This document shows, one piece after another, positions 23,101-32,200 of a stretch of 64,000 nucleotides of DNA (within the stretch, counting starts at the first letter, position 1; the number at the start of each line of letters is the position of its first letter). Location: positions 60,314,594 through 60,378,593 of the forward strand of contig NC_087067.1 of assembly GCF_963678635.1 (NCBI RefSeq), in the 5' to 3' direction. The DNA comes from Symsagittifera roscoffensis. Its lineage: Eukaryota > Xenacoelomorpha > Acoela > Convolutidae. Under the pieces are notes generated by a model. The model did not search any database and was not told the origin of the DNA. It saw nothing but the letters and a program-made list of their open reading frames with translations. Made by a program: the position numbers and the translations under genes.

Positions 23101-26100
23101 CCCCTCAGTGCATGAGATATATCAGCCCATGCCGCCGCCAATTCTGATTTGCGAAGCCTCAGGTTCGATGGCTCCAACTCTCGATTGGGGGCTGCCATCA
23201 GAATCCGCCACTTATTCCCTTCTGCTATTAGGATCAAGACCGCGTACACGAATTGTAGGGCGGGTGGCATATTCGCGTATCCAGGGGATGTGGTAAACAC
23301 CACCTTCGTCTTAGACCCAAATCTCGAGGCTACATTCTCTTGTACTTCATTCATCGCCGCAAACAACGCCTGAATGGCCTCCCATATCTTCCTCGATGTC
23401 GGAATTTCATTGCCCTTCAGTTGCTCAAGAAGTCCCATCGCGTGCAGGTGATCATTCATTCCTGCAAACAATAGCAGCTCAGGTTCACAGGGCATCTCCG
23501 ACTTTATTGCCACCACCAGAGTCAACATCTGGTTCAATTCAGCTCCTGGCAAAGAGTATATCAGAGTCTCTGGCCAGAACAACTTGGGAGACGTTCCTTC
23601 GAAGTCCGATCCCGCCACAATGACTACTCTCGCAGCGGCTGGATCTGCTCTATCATAAACTGCCAAGGTTTTGGCCAGTTGGGTGCTGCCACAGGGCTTC
23701 CCGTACCTGGGATCTTCCGCCAATTTCGAGCCTTCGTACGCGGCATCAGGCAATTCCATTCCCCCCGGATTTGGTAGCTTGTCTACCACCTTCAACTGTG
23801 CCGGGGTTGCCAACCTGATCCTGGCGATGCTAGTTCGGTGCTTGAGAGGTTCTGCTATAAGTCCAGGACTCCCCAGCAGCTTGAGAGGTCTGTAGTTAAT
23901 GGGTCCCATGATCGCTTTTGTGGGAATTCCAGTCAGGTCTGTGGTCTCCATCAACTTCGCTCTCGAGAAGTGCGCCTCATGAGCTTTCAACCAGTCCACG
24001 CAATGATGTCTAGTTAAATCCTCGTGCGACACTCGTTCGATCCCCAGGGTTTCCGCCAATTCTCGCCTGCATTCCAAACTCTCTAGATCCAGTTCTTTCA
24101 CCTTCTCAGGATATCTCAAGCGAGCGGTCTCCATAGACTTCTTTTCCCTCCTGCCCTCTGCCACTACCACTGAGGATATCGCCGAGCCTGGGGGTGTTGA
24201 TGACGTTACCTCCTCAGACTCCATTGGCGTGGCACTCTGCAATCGGGTCTGGTTGCTCCTCGAGCTGTCTCTAGTACCAATTCTCGTTCCCAAGCGACCA
24301 GCCAACGCCCATGAGGCAAGGAATGGTGGGTTCGGAGGTGGTCCTAATGTGAATTGGGCTGTCTCCAGCAGATCCGCCTCTAGCGTGTTTATGTGTTCCT
24401 GGAAGACGTCGTTCAGCCACTCCGCTCCCCTTGGCCTATCGAAATGGATTCTATCATTGGAGGTGTCTTCAGGGAATCCCTTCTTCTCCATACGCTCCGC
24501 TACGTCCAACAGTCTGACAGGAAGCACACTCTTTCGGTGTATGTCTCGGATCACCTTGTTCAGGTTGCGCACCTTCTCGTTCATCTCGAAGGCGTGCTGA
24601 TCAAACATCATGTTGTAGGGGACCGTGCATATCGTCAGCAGGATGGGGTCCATCTGGATACTCAGTTCCTCAAGAAGGCAGCTCATCTTGTCGCACAGCC
24701 TCGTTATTTTCCTCGCTTCTCCCCTTGACACATCGTTAGTCCCGATCATCAGGGTCACCGTGTATACTTTAGTCATCCCTAGCATGTCCAGGGTTGCCAA
24801 CATCTGTGGCGTGGCAGCTCCAGCGAAACTCAAGATTCCTGTCTGCCAATGCGACTGGATCCGGGTCAACACCCGCACCAGGCTGTCCCCTATGATTAGG
24901 TGAACTGCACCCTCTGGCACACGAGGTGGCGCGAGATACTCCACCCAGGCTGCATCATGGAAGCAGTCCCTCCTGGCTCCCTGCTCCGCACTCCAATCCA
25001 GTCGATTGTGCCTGTGGTACCTTCCCTCTGTATTTTTCTTATAGCTTGCGATCACGACGCTCCTGACCGGCTGTTCCCTCCAAGTTGGGGGAAGCTCTGG
25101 CCTTGTCGATCTTTCACGACTCTTCTGCTGTAATTTCTCGCCTAGCTCCTTCAGGCGCGATGAGCCGCCACTCACCTGACTGTCACTCGAGGTCGAGGTT
25201 GGGGTATATCCCGGTAGCACCACATCCATCAGTGGGCGTACAGGTTGTGTCTCTAGGCTGCGTAAGGAAGGCGTTGCGTCATTCGGTATCCAGACTTCCA
25301 AACCTTCACTCATGTGTTCTCTGGCCTCGCGGTCAAGGTTAAACCGTCCTCTGGCCCTGGGAGCTTCATCCACATCCATGCGCGACTCTGGCCTCGAGCT
25401 GGTCACCACTCGCTCGTTTGGCCTGGCTCCCTTCTGCGCGTCAAGCTCGCGTTGTCGCTGTTCTATTCTTTCCAACTCCCTCTTCAGTTGATCACGATTC
25501 GCGACGTTCTCCGGCACCCTTAGTTTCTGCTGATGTTCAGCTCTTAGCATCTCAAGTAATTTCAGAGTCTGATCTCGCTCGTTGACTGCCTGGTATCTCT
25601 CCAGCTGAATCTTCTCTCGATCCAGCTTTGCCTGATCCCGATCGAGGTTCGCCTTATTCCTTTCCTTCTGCGCCTTCTCGAGCTCTTTCTTTAGAACACC
25701 CAGATCCGGATATGCCTCGGTCGTCTGTTGCGCTCGCGACATCGACGGCACCTTACTCGAGCTCTGGCCTGTGGATCTTGCTGTTGGCCTAGTTGGTAGT
25801 GGGAATTCTCCTGCGCCGTGTTCGGTGTTGTTACTCAGGCCAGGATTTCTTGCCAAGTCAAAGCCCCTTACTCCTCCATCTACATTCCAAGACAACCATC
25901 TGGTCTGTTCTTGGTTTGATACACCCTCGGTGGTGTAGCCGATCATCAGGACAGCCTCCGTCGCAGACTCCCTGCACTCACCCTGGTCTTCCAACTGGAG
26001 GATGGCATTCAGCATTACCGCCAACCTCTCGTCTATCTGGGTGTAGTCCAGATCTCTCAGGCGTCTGTACAGCTCATCAAGAGTGGGCTTCTTCAGGGCC

Positions 26101-26132
26101 GCGGCCATGGATTTCCAGTATCGGTCTGCCAT
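20148..26132 (-). CDS. Giant extra ORF, N-terminal piece (1,994 aa) with SGNH hydrolase domain
   Basis: Order by residue: N-terminal segment 1-135; coiled coil rich in Glu/Arg/Gln about 140-240; disordered Ser/Pro stretch; SGNH (GDSL-type) hydrolase domain about 405-600. The domain shows block I IIGDSL with the nucleophile Ser near 415, block III MIGTND near 465 and block V NDRIHF (Asp and His) near 560, so the catalytic set is present. SGNH enzymes cut ester bonds, often on acyl or acetyl groups. A second segment at about 830-1050 repeats the layout weakly (VIVAGSD, LLFAGMND, IGDDHP), likely degenerate. Near 1205-1230 there is one hydrophobic run (GMPISLLLALYLVY). The remainder to 1,994 is unknown, with an acidic Ser/Pro/Glu-rich linker around 1640-1740. 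It sits downstream of integrase. Its start, ATGGCAGACC, is lost in copy A. Confidence 0.88.
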   Translation of the reverse strand: MADRYWKSMAAALKKPTLDELYRRLRDLDYTQIDERLAVMLNAILQLEDQGECRESATEAVLMIGYTTEGVSNQEQTRWLSWNVDGGVRGFDLARNPGLSNNTEHGAGEFPLPTRPTARSTGQSSSKVPSMSRAQQTTEAYPDLGVLKKELEKAQKERNKANLDRDQAKLDREKIQLERYQAVNERDQTLKLLEMLRAEHQQKLRVPENVANRDQLKRELERIEQRQRELDAQKGARPNERVVTSSRPESRMDVDEAPRARGRFNLDREAREHMSEGLEVWIPNDATPSLRSLETQPVRPLMDVVLPGYTPTSTSSDSQVSGGSSRLKELGEKLQQKSRERSTRPELPPTWREQPVRSVVIASYKKNTEGRYHRHNRLDWSAEQGARRDCFHDAAWVEYLAPPRVPEGAVHLIIGDSLVRVLTRIQSHWQTGILSFAGAATPQMLATLDMLGMTKVYTVTLMIGTNDVSRGEARKITRLCDKMSCLLEELSIQMDPILLTICTVPYNMMFDQHAFEMNEKVRNLNKVIRDIHRKSVLPVRLLDVAERMEKKGFPEDTSNDRIHFDRPRGAEWLNDVFQEHINTLEADLLETAQFTLGPPPNPPFLASWALAGRLGTRIGTRDSSRSNQTRLQSATPMESEEVTSSTPPGSAISSVVVAEGRREKKSMETARLRYPEKVKELDLESLECRRELAETLGIERVSHEDLTRHHCVDWLKAHEAHFSRAKLMETTDLTGIPTKAIMGPINYRPLKLLGSPGLIAEPLKHRTSIARIRLATPAQLKVVDKLPNPGGMELPDAAYEGSKLAEDPRYGKPCGSTQLAKTLAVYDRADPAAARVVIVAGSDFEGTSPKLFWPETLIYSLPGAELNQMLTLVVAIKSEMPCEPELLLFAGMNDHLHAMGLLEQLKGNEIPTSRKIWEAIQALFAAMNEVQENVASRFGSKTKVVFTTSPGYANMPPALQFVYAVLILIAEGNKWRILMAAPNRELEPSNLRLRKSELAAAWADISHALRGFYGLADVLIVLDEVLLLEISNFARQLKFSPVIGDDHPAISQLTASLWFRSMDVKVTNSTSKSRGPSNERRNVVETEKQLESMKYRLTQENGWWPFLTPRLENATNKTREEAPPLVKQVWGFLEKQLELAEVRDMTVARFVSAANEVTIGGFWREHAKGELKTRRDYEILKFLSPCWEKEFLAGIFGTTATIFGAFVQEILGMPISLLLALYLVYHRYLFNMGPAYMFSRGVETLRVDGYLALVLLTHGELVSFHRLMEYGEPLSMGRVHTSIETSSYKCAAGLKTLLVQYLMMQNRHMTGEDENPTSREEWKKTNRGMPLLTDLCLAMRSDPMGIIRGLEEVVTCIYGPAVTYAFPDPLVTTYRHSVTHLSLISILDGTALNWCQQEVLRARMSNTVLFGKVKDAELIVCNFRGQMQCRMGGKREGLIEMYPKFWNFNPLTADGREVLRIPAWKECFSLVKRELEAIMEKEILPATMPEFPTVRRMTLGMNSPLVVPSIIAKMTTEEMQKHFTDGWDPLFIGYTAAVYFHTSETKVNSWTTQAKKSRGSQPPGYEVRKVLRTLEKEGLENMLPIWDDGRMIMMEGHVALVDDMKFATRKYKAPYGLEQVEMRQEGTELDAAGQLHVALTEYKKLDSTTPSPLSVDTPGDKRSGPVEDRFKRILERRRNESEEESMDETLSEAGEDMEIGNTPEPGPSGEELTTHELLKDLSEENWADTATPPLNPSPRKNLELPLAGETFNMGMLLLSSEEREKNTFEGNRDMFLGSLKDDAWQEFLEEFNQEVGSETTLDKFKKELWDTVVRFAEPLLIGTGLDEKARKELLNKLVELRNSRSKAREEKCEDSSTLKQKTVDKIVDDIKRDKVGASNMIKSTNILKARAGGMQELEGVDGEVESVMIATTPSSRDVKTRKRKREVEGLGSPSVDAVSEGNLRETAPIVLARCKTAAYKNSSELRRPLEVEKEIEVSTSSTSEEDFKPQKINT

Positions 26133-26674
26133 TCTTTGTAACTTCGGGATGTATGTAAGTATGCGTTAACCAGCTCAAGAATTACCTTCCCAACGTATGC
26201 GTTAACCAGCTCAAGAATTACCTAACCGACTCAAGTATTACCCAACTCAAGAATTCTCTAGAAATGTTCTCTTGCAAGTACTTGCTGTAGGTGCGGATTA
26301 TCGCGTGTTCAATCAAAATTTCTCTTTCTGTTTCTCACTTGAGTGTAGTTGGATTTTCAAATTTGTTTTTCAAACTTGATCTGAAAACAGAAAGCATATT
26401 AAAGCTTAACATGTCACGTTCCTAACCTAGAGACCCCCCTTCTATCAGTATGGTTAAAATCTTATCCTTTTCATATCACTTAAAACAATTCAATTGGAAT
26501 TTCCTTAAAAACATGCAGATTCATCTTATGTTTTAGCACCGTTAATTCTTTTTTTTTTTAAAAATTCAATTGTCATGCCAATCACATCTTAAGATTCCTT
26601 TACCTGCGCCGCACCCCAGTACCTGACTCAAGACTCCTCCTCAACACCCGACTCGATACCTCCATATACCCGAC
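26133..26674 (-). other. Spacer between integrase ORF and giant ORF, copy B
   Basis: 540 bp without a gene. A 29-bp unit starting GTATGCGTTAACCAG is present twice (26,159-26,187 and 26,195-26,223), followed by degenerate CTCAAG-containing partial units to about 26,260. It may hold signals for making a subgenomic or spliced RNA for the giant ORF, but no splice site stands out. Confidence 0.6.
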
Positions 26675-29206
26675 TCAGGTGATGCTCAAGTAGTACTTCT
26701 TGTGAAGATACACCATTATCTCAGTTTCTGCAAAGACTACATGTAGGATAGCGTACAATTCCCTCGAGCTCAGTTTGCCCCTGTTTGGGTCGTACACCGG
26801 CATCGAGACCTCTGTTATCCCTCTTTCAATCATGAAGTCTCGTAATCTTGTTAGTGCCAATATCACGTGTTCGGGATCAATTGTGTTCCTGTCATTGACT
26901 CTCGTTACTAGGAAGCAGAGATATTTGCCCGGGACTTGTGCCACTGACGGTGGAAGCGCTGCCATGCCTCCCAGTCCTGGTCTCTGTCTGAACAGAAACT
27001 CTACATTCTGGTACTCTCTTTTGAAGTCAGCTTCCAATCTTGATTTGAAACTCATGTCCGCCGTGATGCAGATCGCGCTGGTCCTGTTTGACAGGATGAA
27101 GTCGCTATCCGTTATCATGATGTTCTCTGAGTATTCATTGGGTATTTCGAATTTCGTTTTGAAATTCCGACCTATGGTAGGCTCTGGTTCTTCTTCCTCC
27201 AGTTCCAATCCGCTTGTTTCCCTCACTTCCTTGAGCTTCTTTATCATCAAATTTTCGGTGTGGGTAAGTCCTACCCCCACTCCCCGGACAAAAATATTTA
27301 TCGACGTCCCCGTCGATGTTGTCGGGTCTGAATTGTCCTTAGGAATGTCCAGTGGCCTGTCTGTTGCTTTCCATCCGAAAAGAGGGTCATCTGTCTTCAT
27401 GTAATTTGCTGCTGATACATCGACTTGCTGAATGCTTTGTCCTTCGCGGCTCTCGTTTTTGACATCACGCATCCACTCTAGAATCCTCAAGTTCGTGTTC
27501 TCCCTCCTTTCTATCTCACTCTGTTCGAGATCCGTTTCCAATTCTGGCGTCGAGTAATCATCCTGCGGATAATGTCCACCATCGTCAATAACCTTCCATT
27601 CCTCTCCGGCTTCCAGTTCGCCTGCACTTAGTAGTTCCTCGCCCAATTTGTCTGGCTGTATCTTGTCGATCAAGAAGTCATCCCCGTACCTGTCGTACCT
27701 CATGCCTGTGCGTTTACGATTGCCATTCCTGGTTTCCGGTGGTGTTGGTCGATCCGGCTCCATCCACTTCGGCACCTCGTCTTGCTCCGGGTCGTTCCAG
27801 TCTTCTTCTACAAATGAACCTGCATCAGACTCCACTCCTATCCTTTCGTTGTCATCCAAACTCAAGTTCTCATTACCATCATTTTTCTCTCTAGTGCCTT
27901 TCTCATTCGTTTCACACGCTGGCTCTACCACCAGGTACTCAAGACCCTCCATGTCTTTTGGTAGGCACCAGTCCTCCGGGGACGGAACGTGAGGCTTCAG
28001 ATTTTCGTAATGTGCTGCTCGCCCAGTACTCAAGCGATAGAACCGTCCTTGTTGATGTACTTCCGTTATCATGAACGGTCCTCTCCACTTCTTGAGTAGT
28101 TTCTTTGTTCCCTTGGGCGGTATGACCCACACGTATTGGCCCACTTCGTATGGCTTTGCTTGTAATATCTTTTCGTCATATTTCTTGCGTTGCCTCATTT
28201 GCGCTTGCGCCGTGTTTCTCCGACATAGCTCGTTTGGCTCTTGTTGTCTTTTGATCGCTTCCTTCACGTATGCTTGAGGCGGCGTCCTCTTCCCCTCGTA
28301 CGCCGGGTAGAAGAATGTTAGAGGCATTGCCCTTTCCCTGCCCGTCAACATCATGAAAGGACTGATGCCCGTCGTTGAGTGCTGAGTACTGTTATAGGCT
28401 CCTACTACCTGTGGCAGGTATTTGTCCCAGTCCGTCATGTATCTTGAGCAGTACACCCTTAGCATGTTGACCAGTGTTCTGTTCTGTCTCTCTACCAACC
28501 CATTGGTCTGTGGATGATAGGTCGTCGAGTGTGCTTGAGCAATGTGTGATCTCTTCATCAATTCTTTTGTCAAGTCCCCCACAAAAGCCTTGCCGTTGTC
28601 CGACTGGAAAGTCATTGGACAACCATACCGCGATATCCAATGCGTTATCAGGTGATCACATGTCTCCTCGGCTGAGGCTGTCTGGCACGGAACCGCTTCC
28701 GCCAACTTTGTGAAGTGATCTATTATAACTAGTATTTGGTTATAACCCGACTCCGTCATGCAGATTTTCTGATGGTCTATCTGCACCACTTCATTGAATT
28801 CCGAACTCTCGACAGACTTGAGGGGAAACTTCATCTTCCTTGGGTCTTTTACTTGAAGGCATGCTAGGCAGGCATTCACCCATCTCTCGCAAGCTTTTCT
28901 CATTCCCGGCCAGTCAAACCTATGAAGTATCCTTTGTTGTACTTTATCTATCCCCTGGTGGCCCATCTGGTCGTGTGATCTGAAAAGCACCTCCGTTTGG
29001 TACAATTGCGGTAGTATGATGAGGTTGTGTTTGTGTAGTACCTTTTCCTCATCTCTCCTCTTGCACGCTACCACTCCATCAGCTGTGTGATAAAGTAAGT
29101 CTTTCTTTTCGTTATAAAACTGGCTCAAGATCTTGTAGCTGTCTTCCTCAAGTTCCCCCTTCTCCTTGACCCCCGACTGGATCCATTTTGAGAGATTACT
29201 TGTCAT
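26675..29206 (-). CDS. Integrase with long C-terminal extension (843 aa)
   Basis: It inserts the element's DNA copy into the genome, in the nucleus. Residues about 55-115 form a zinc-binding H2C2 module (HDQMGHQG, then CLAC). The catalytic core has the D,D-35-E set: QIDH near 144, QSDNG near 202 and LVERQNRTL near 238. A GPF-type module follows (KKWRGPFMI, about residue 375). The last 430 or so residues are acidic and unassigned; ordinary Ty3/gypsy integrases are much shorter after this module. Its ATG overlaps the stop of the preceding ORF as ATGA, and it lies in the -1 frame relative to it. That suggests stop-restart translation or a frameshift. Copy A keeps the extension, so it is a family trait. 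Confidence 0.93.
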   Translation of the reverse strand: MTSNLSKWIQSGVKEKGELEEDSYKILSQFYNEKKDLLYHTADGVVACKRRDEEKVLHKHNLIILPQLYQTEVLFRSHDQMGHQGIDKVQQRILHRFDWPGMRKACERWVNACLACLQVKDPRKMKFPLKSVESSEFNEVVQIDHQKICMTESGYNQILVIIDHFTKLAEAVPCQTASAEETCDHLITHWISRYGCPMTFQSDNGKAFVGDLTKELMKRSHIAQAHSTTYHPQTNGLVERQNRTLVNMLRVYCSRYMTDWDKYLPQVVGAYNSTQHSTTGISPFMMLTGRERAMPLTFFYPAYEGKRTPPQAYVKEAIKRQQEPNELCRRNTAQAQMRQRKKYDEKILQAKPYEVGQYVWVIPPKGTKKLLKKWRGPFMITEVHQQGRFYRLSTGRAAHYENLKPHVPSPEDWCLPKDMEGLEYLVVEPACETNEKGTREKNDGNENLSLDDNERIGVESDAGSFVEEDWNDPEQDEVPKWMEPDRPTPPETRNGNRKRTGMRYDRYGDDFLIDKIQPDKLGEELLSAGELEAGEEWKVIDDGGHYPQDDYSTPELETDLEQSEIERRENTNLRILEWMRDVKNESREGQSIQQVDVSAANYMKTDDPLFGWKATDRPLDIPKDNSDPTTSTGTSINIFVRGVGVGLTHTENLMIKKLKEVRETSGLELEEEEPEPTIGRNFKTKFEIPNEYSENIMITDSDFILSNRTSAICITADMSFKSRLEADFKREYQNVEFLFRQRPGLGGMAALPPSVAQVPGKYLCFLVTRVNDRNTIDPEHVILALTRLRDFMIERGITEVSMPVYDPNRGKLSSRELYAILHVVFAETEIMVYLHKKYYLSIT

Positions 29207-32200
29207 TTTGTCATTTTTTGTGCCCTTATCAGGTCCGACAGCCTATATCTCGCCTTAACATGCTCCTTTAGCGCCATGATCTGTCCATTCATCTCACCAG
29301 GGTTGTGGATGTCATCACTCAGTTTCACGCATATCATCTTTTTCACGATTTTCATGTCGTCTTCTGGTACCAGATTCGTTCTGACGTTTGAGTTGCACGA
29401 TAGTTCCCTAAATGGCTTTCTTGAAACCGCTATTTTCTCGAGCTCTTCACCACCTCGTACCTCTTGTATTTCCAGATTGTACGTTCCTGAAGATGGATCC
29501 GTCTGTAACTCCCTGTCGTGTTGTCTTATCTTCTCTTCCGCTAATATCATGCACAGACTGTCTTGGCCTTCACTGCTCTCATCCGAGTCTTCATCCCATT
29601 CTTCACGCTCCCCGGACAATTTCCCTTCTCCGGTTTCTTTTCCTTCCATGAATCTGGACCACTCCCCGGACTCTTTATCTAGTCCCAGGTGTTCAGCCTC
29701 TTCTCTGAATGTCGCTTTCTTACTCCTGACTTTTGTCTGCTCCAGAATATTATCGGGGATTTTCTCAACTAGTGATCGCACAACATCCTTGCTATCAGTG
29801 ACGCTTCCTTTTGAGGAGTCCGTATTGTTTATTGCTTCTTCTCTCCGAAGTATAGTTAGTTCCGGTGCTTCCTGGCCTTTCCCTTGGATCGTGGGCTTAT
29901 CATCTGATAGTTTCTCAAGCAACCTCATTAAGTCTTCATCAATTCGGACAGTTCCCTCCTCTACCTGGTTGAGATCATAACCTTTTGCCTTGAGCGTTTC
30001 CCTCACGATCTTGGACTTGAGCATTATTCCTATCGGAATCCCCCTGCTTTTCTTCAAGATGGTTTTTTCAAGAGGCTCTTTCGGTATTTCGGGATGATCT
30101 TCAATCGGTTTGCCTGATTTGTTCAGCCATCTCATGAGTAGAAGACTGTCGTACGTTTCCTTGTCCATGAAGGAGAAGCCATCTTTGATCTCAGGTCTGT
30201 CCGCCTCTCTTTGTTCTTGTCTCTCGTAGAACTCCGTCTTCTTACTCAAGCTGTCGGCATTTTGATGTTTATCTCGTGTTCTGAGCTCAATTATCATGTT
30301 GTATCCGTCCAAGCGAACTATCCACCTCCCAATATAGCTCTGGTCCATTGAGTACGTTTTCAGCCAGCTTAGTGCTCGGTTGTCGACTCGCAGCTTGAAA
30401 GGCTCACTGCCTAGGTATGCTCTGTATTTCTCGACAAAGGTGACCACTGCGAACATCTCTGCTTTCGGTGCTCCGTACTTCATTTCCGTGTCACTTAGGA
30501 CTTTGCTCCCGTATGCTATAGGTCTCAAGACTGTCTTCCCATTCCATTCTTGTTCTTGATGGAGAATCCCAGAAATCGCGACTACCGACGCATCCGTGTC
30601 CAGCACGTACATCCCCTTCTCAGTTGGCATACCTAGTACTGGTGCCTCACATAGCTCTTTCTTTATTCTCTGGAATGACTCTTCTGCCGCGTTGTTCCAC
30701 GTGAACTTCTTGCCCTTGTGTCTCATTAATTGTTGCATCGGGTATACCTTGTCCGCATAGCCTTTGATGAATTCTACATAATAGTTGGCGAAACCCAGGA
30801 AGCTCATCAGCTGGTGCTCTGTCTTCGGTGATTTCCAGGTTAGGACTGCTTCCACGGCGTCTGGATCAGGTCTGATGCCGTGCTTGTCTACCATCCTGCC
30901 CAAATATTTTATTGAGTCTTTGAGTATCTCACACTTTGATGGTTTGCACTTCAGCCCTGATCTCTTCATGCACGCGAACACCTCGTCAAGTCTCTCAATG
31001 TGGTCTTCTAGTGTTGGCGTTGCTATTACTACGTCATCCACGTAGCACATTACCAGGTTGCCATACTTCTTCGTCACGCCTATCAGCGCGTGTGCCATCA
31101 GCCGCTGAAACGTGGCTGTGGCATTGCAGAGTCCAAACGGCATCCGTTTCCATTGAAACAGACCCAACTCGCGAGCGAACCCTGTCTTGTCCCTGTCTTG
31201 CTTCCTTAATGGTACCTGCCAAAAGGCCGAGCCTAAATCAAGAGTCGTAAAAAATTTTGCATCACCTAACTTCGAGAGGCTCTCATCAATTCTAGGTATG
31301 GGATAGGCATCCTTCACCGTGACGGAGTTCAGGTATCGAAAGTCACAACAAAACCTCAACTGGTCGCCTTTCTTTTTGGCCATCACTACTCCACACGCCC
31401 ATGGTGACTTGGATGGTTCTATCATGTCATACTCTAGTAGCGTCTTAATTTCTTTTCTACACGCGTCCGATTTGTGTGGGGTCATGCGCCTCGCCCCCTC
31501 CCTGTGTGGTACTGCGTTTTCCTCAAGTTCTATTTCATGCTCAACAAAATTACAACACCCGATATCCGCCTTATGCCTTGAAAAAACTTCCTCGTTCCGC
31601 TCTAGTACGTCCTTGATGGCTTCGAGCTGTTCATCTTTCAGTTTGCCCCTCAAATGTTCAATCTCCGGGAGAACCGGTTTATCAGTTTGCATTTCATCTA
31701 GTGTGGGTCGCTCTGGAAAGTTCGAACAGCTCGAGAGCCCATCGTCCGTTTCTGACTTAAGTGATTTAATAAGACCTGAAGAATCTTTTATTTTCTGCAA
31801 TCGTCTCAAGATACAAATTTTGTCCCTGTGATTGGGACAATTAACAACTTCATTTTGTTTTGAGTTCTCAATCGTTTCATATCGAGTTTTAACTGGTAAT
31901 GCATATCCCAGCTTCCTCCCTCTCTGTATCGTGATCGGTATATCAAGGGTATTCAACAAGACACTGACGCAGAGGCCGCTCTTCGTTATCGAAAATGATC
32001 TTCCTAAAACAGCAGCACTTTGACTATTGGGATTTGGAACTATACACACTTGCTTGTTGTCACTTAGTTCATTATAATTTTTCATCCTCAAGCTTACGAT
32101 TGCCGCTTTATTAGCTTTTAGCCTCACTCTCCTACTCAAGAATACCGGTGCTTTGTTTTCATTTGCCATTATTAAATTTACCGGTTTGATTGCGTACCTC

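Noticed and set aside
17251-26132. Envelope gene in the position after integrase
   Set aside because: No signal peptide, no fusion-peptide-like or C-terminal membrane anchor; the recognisable domain is an SGNH hydrolase.
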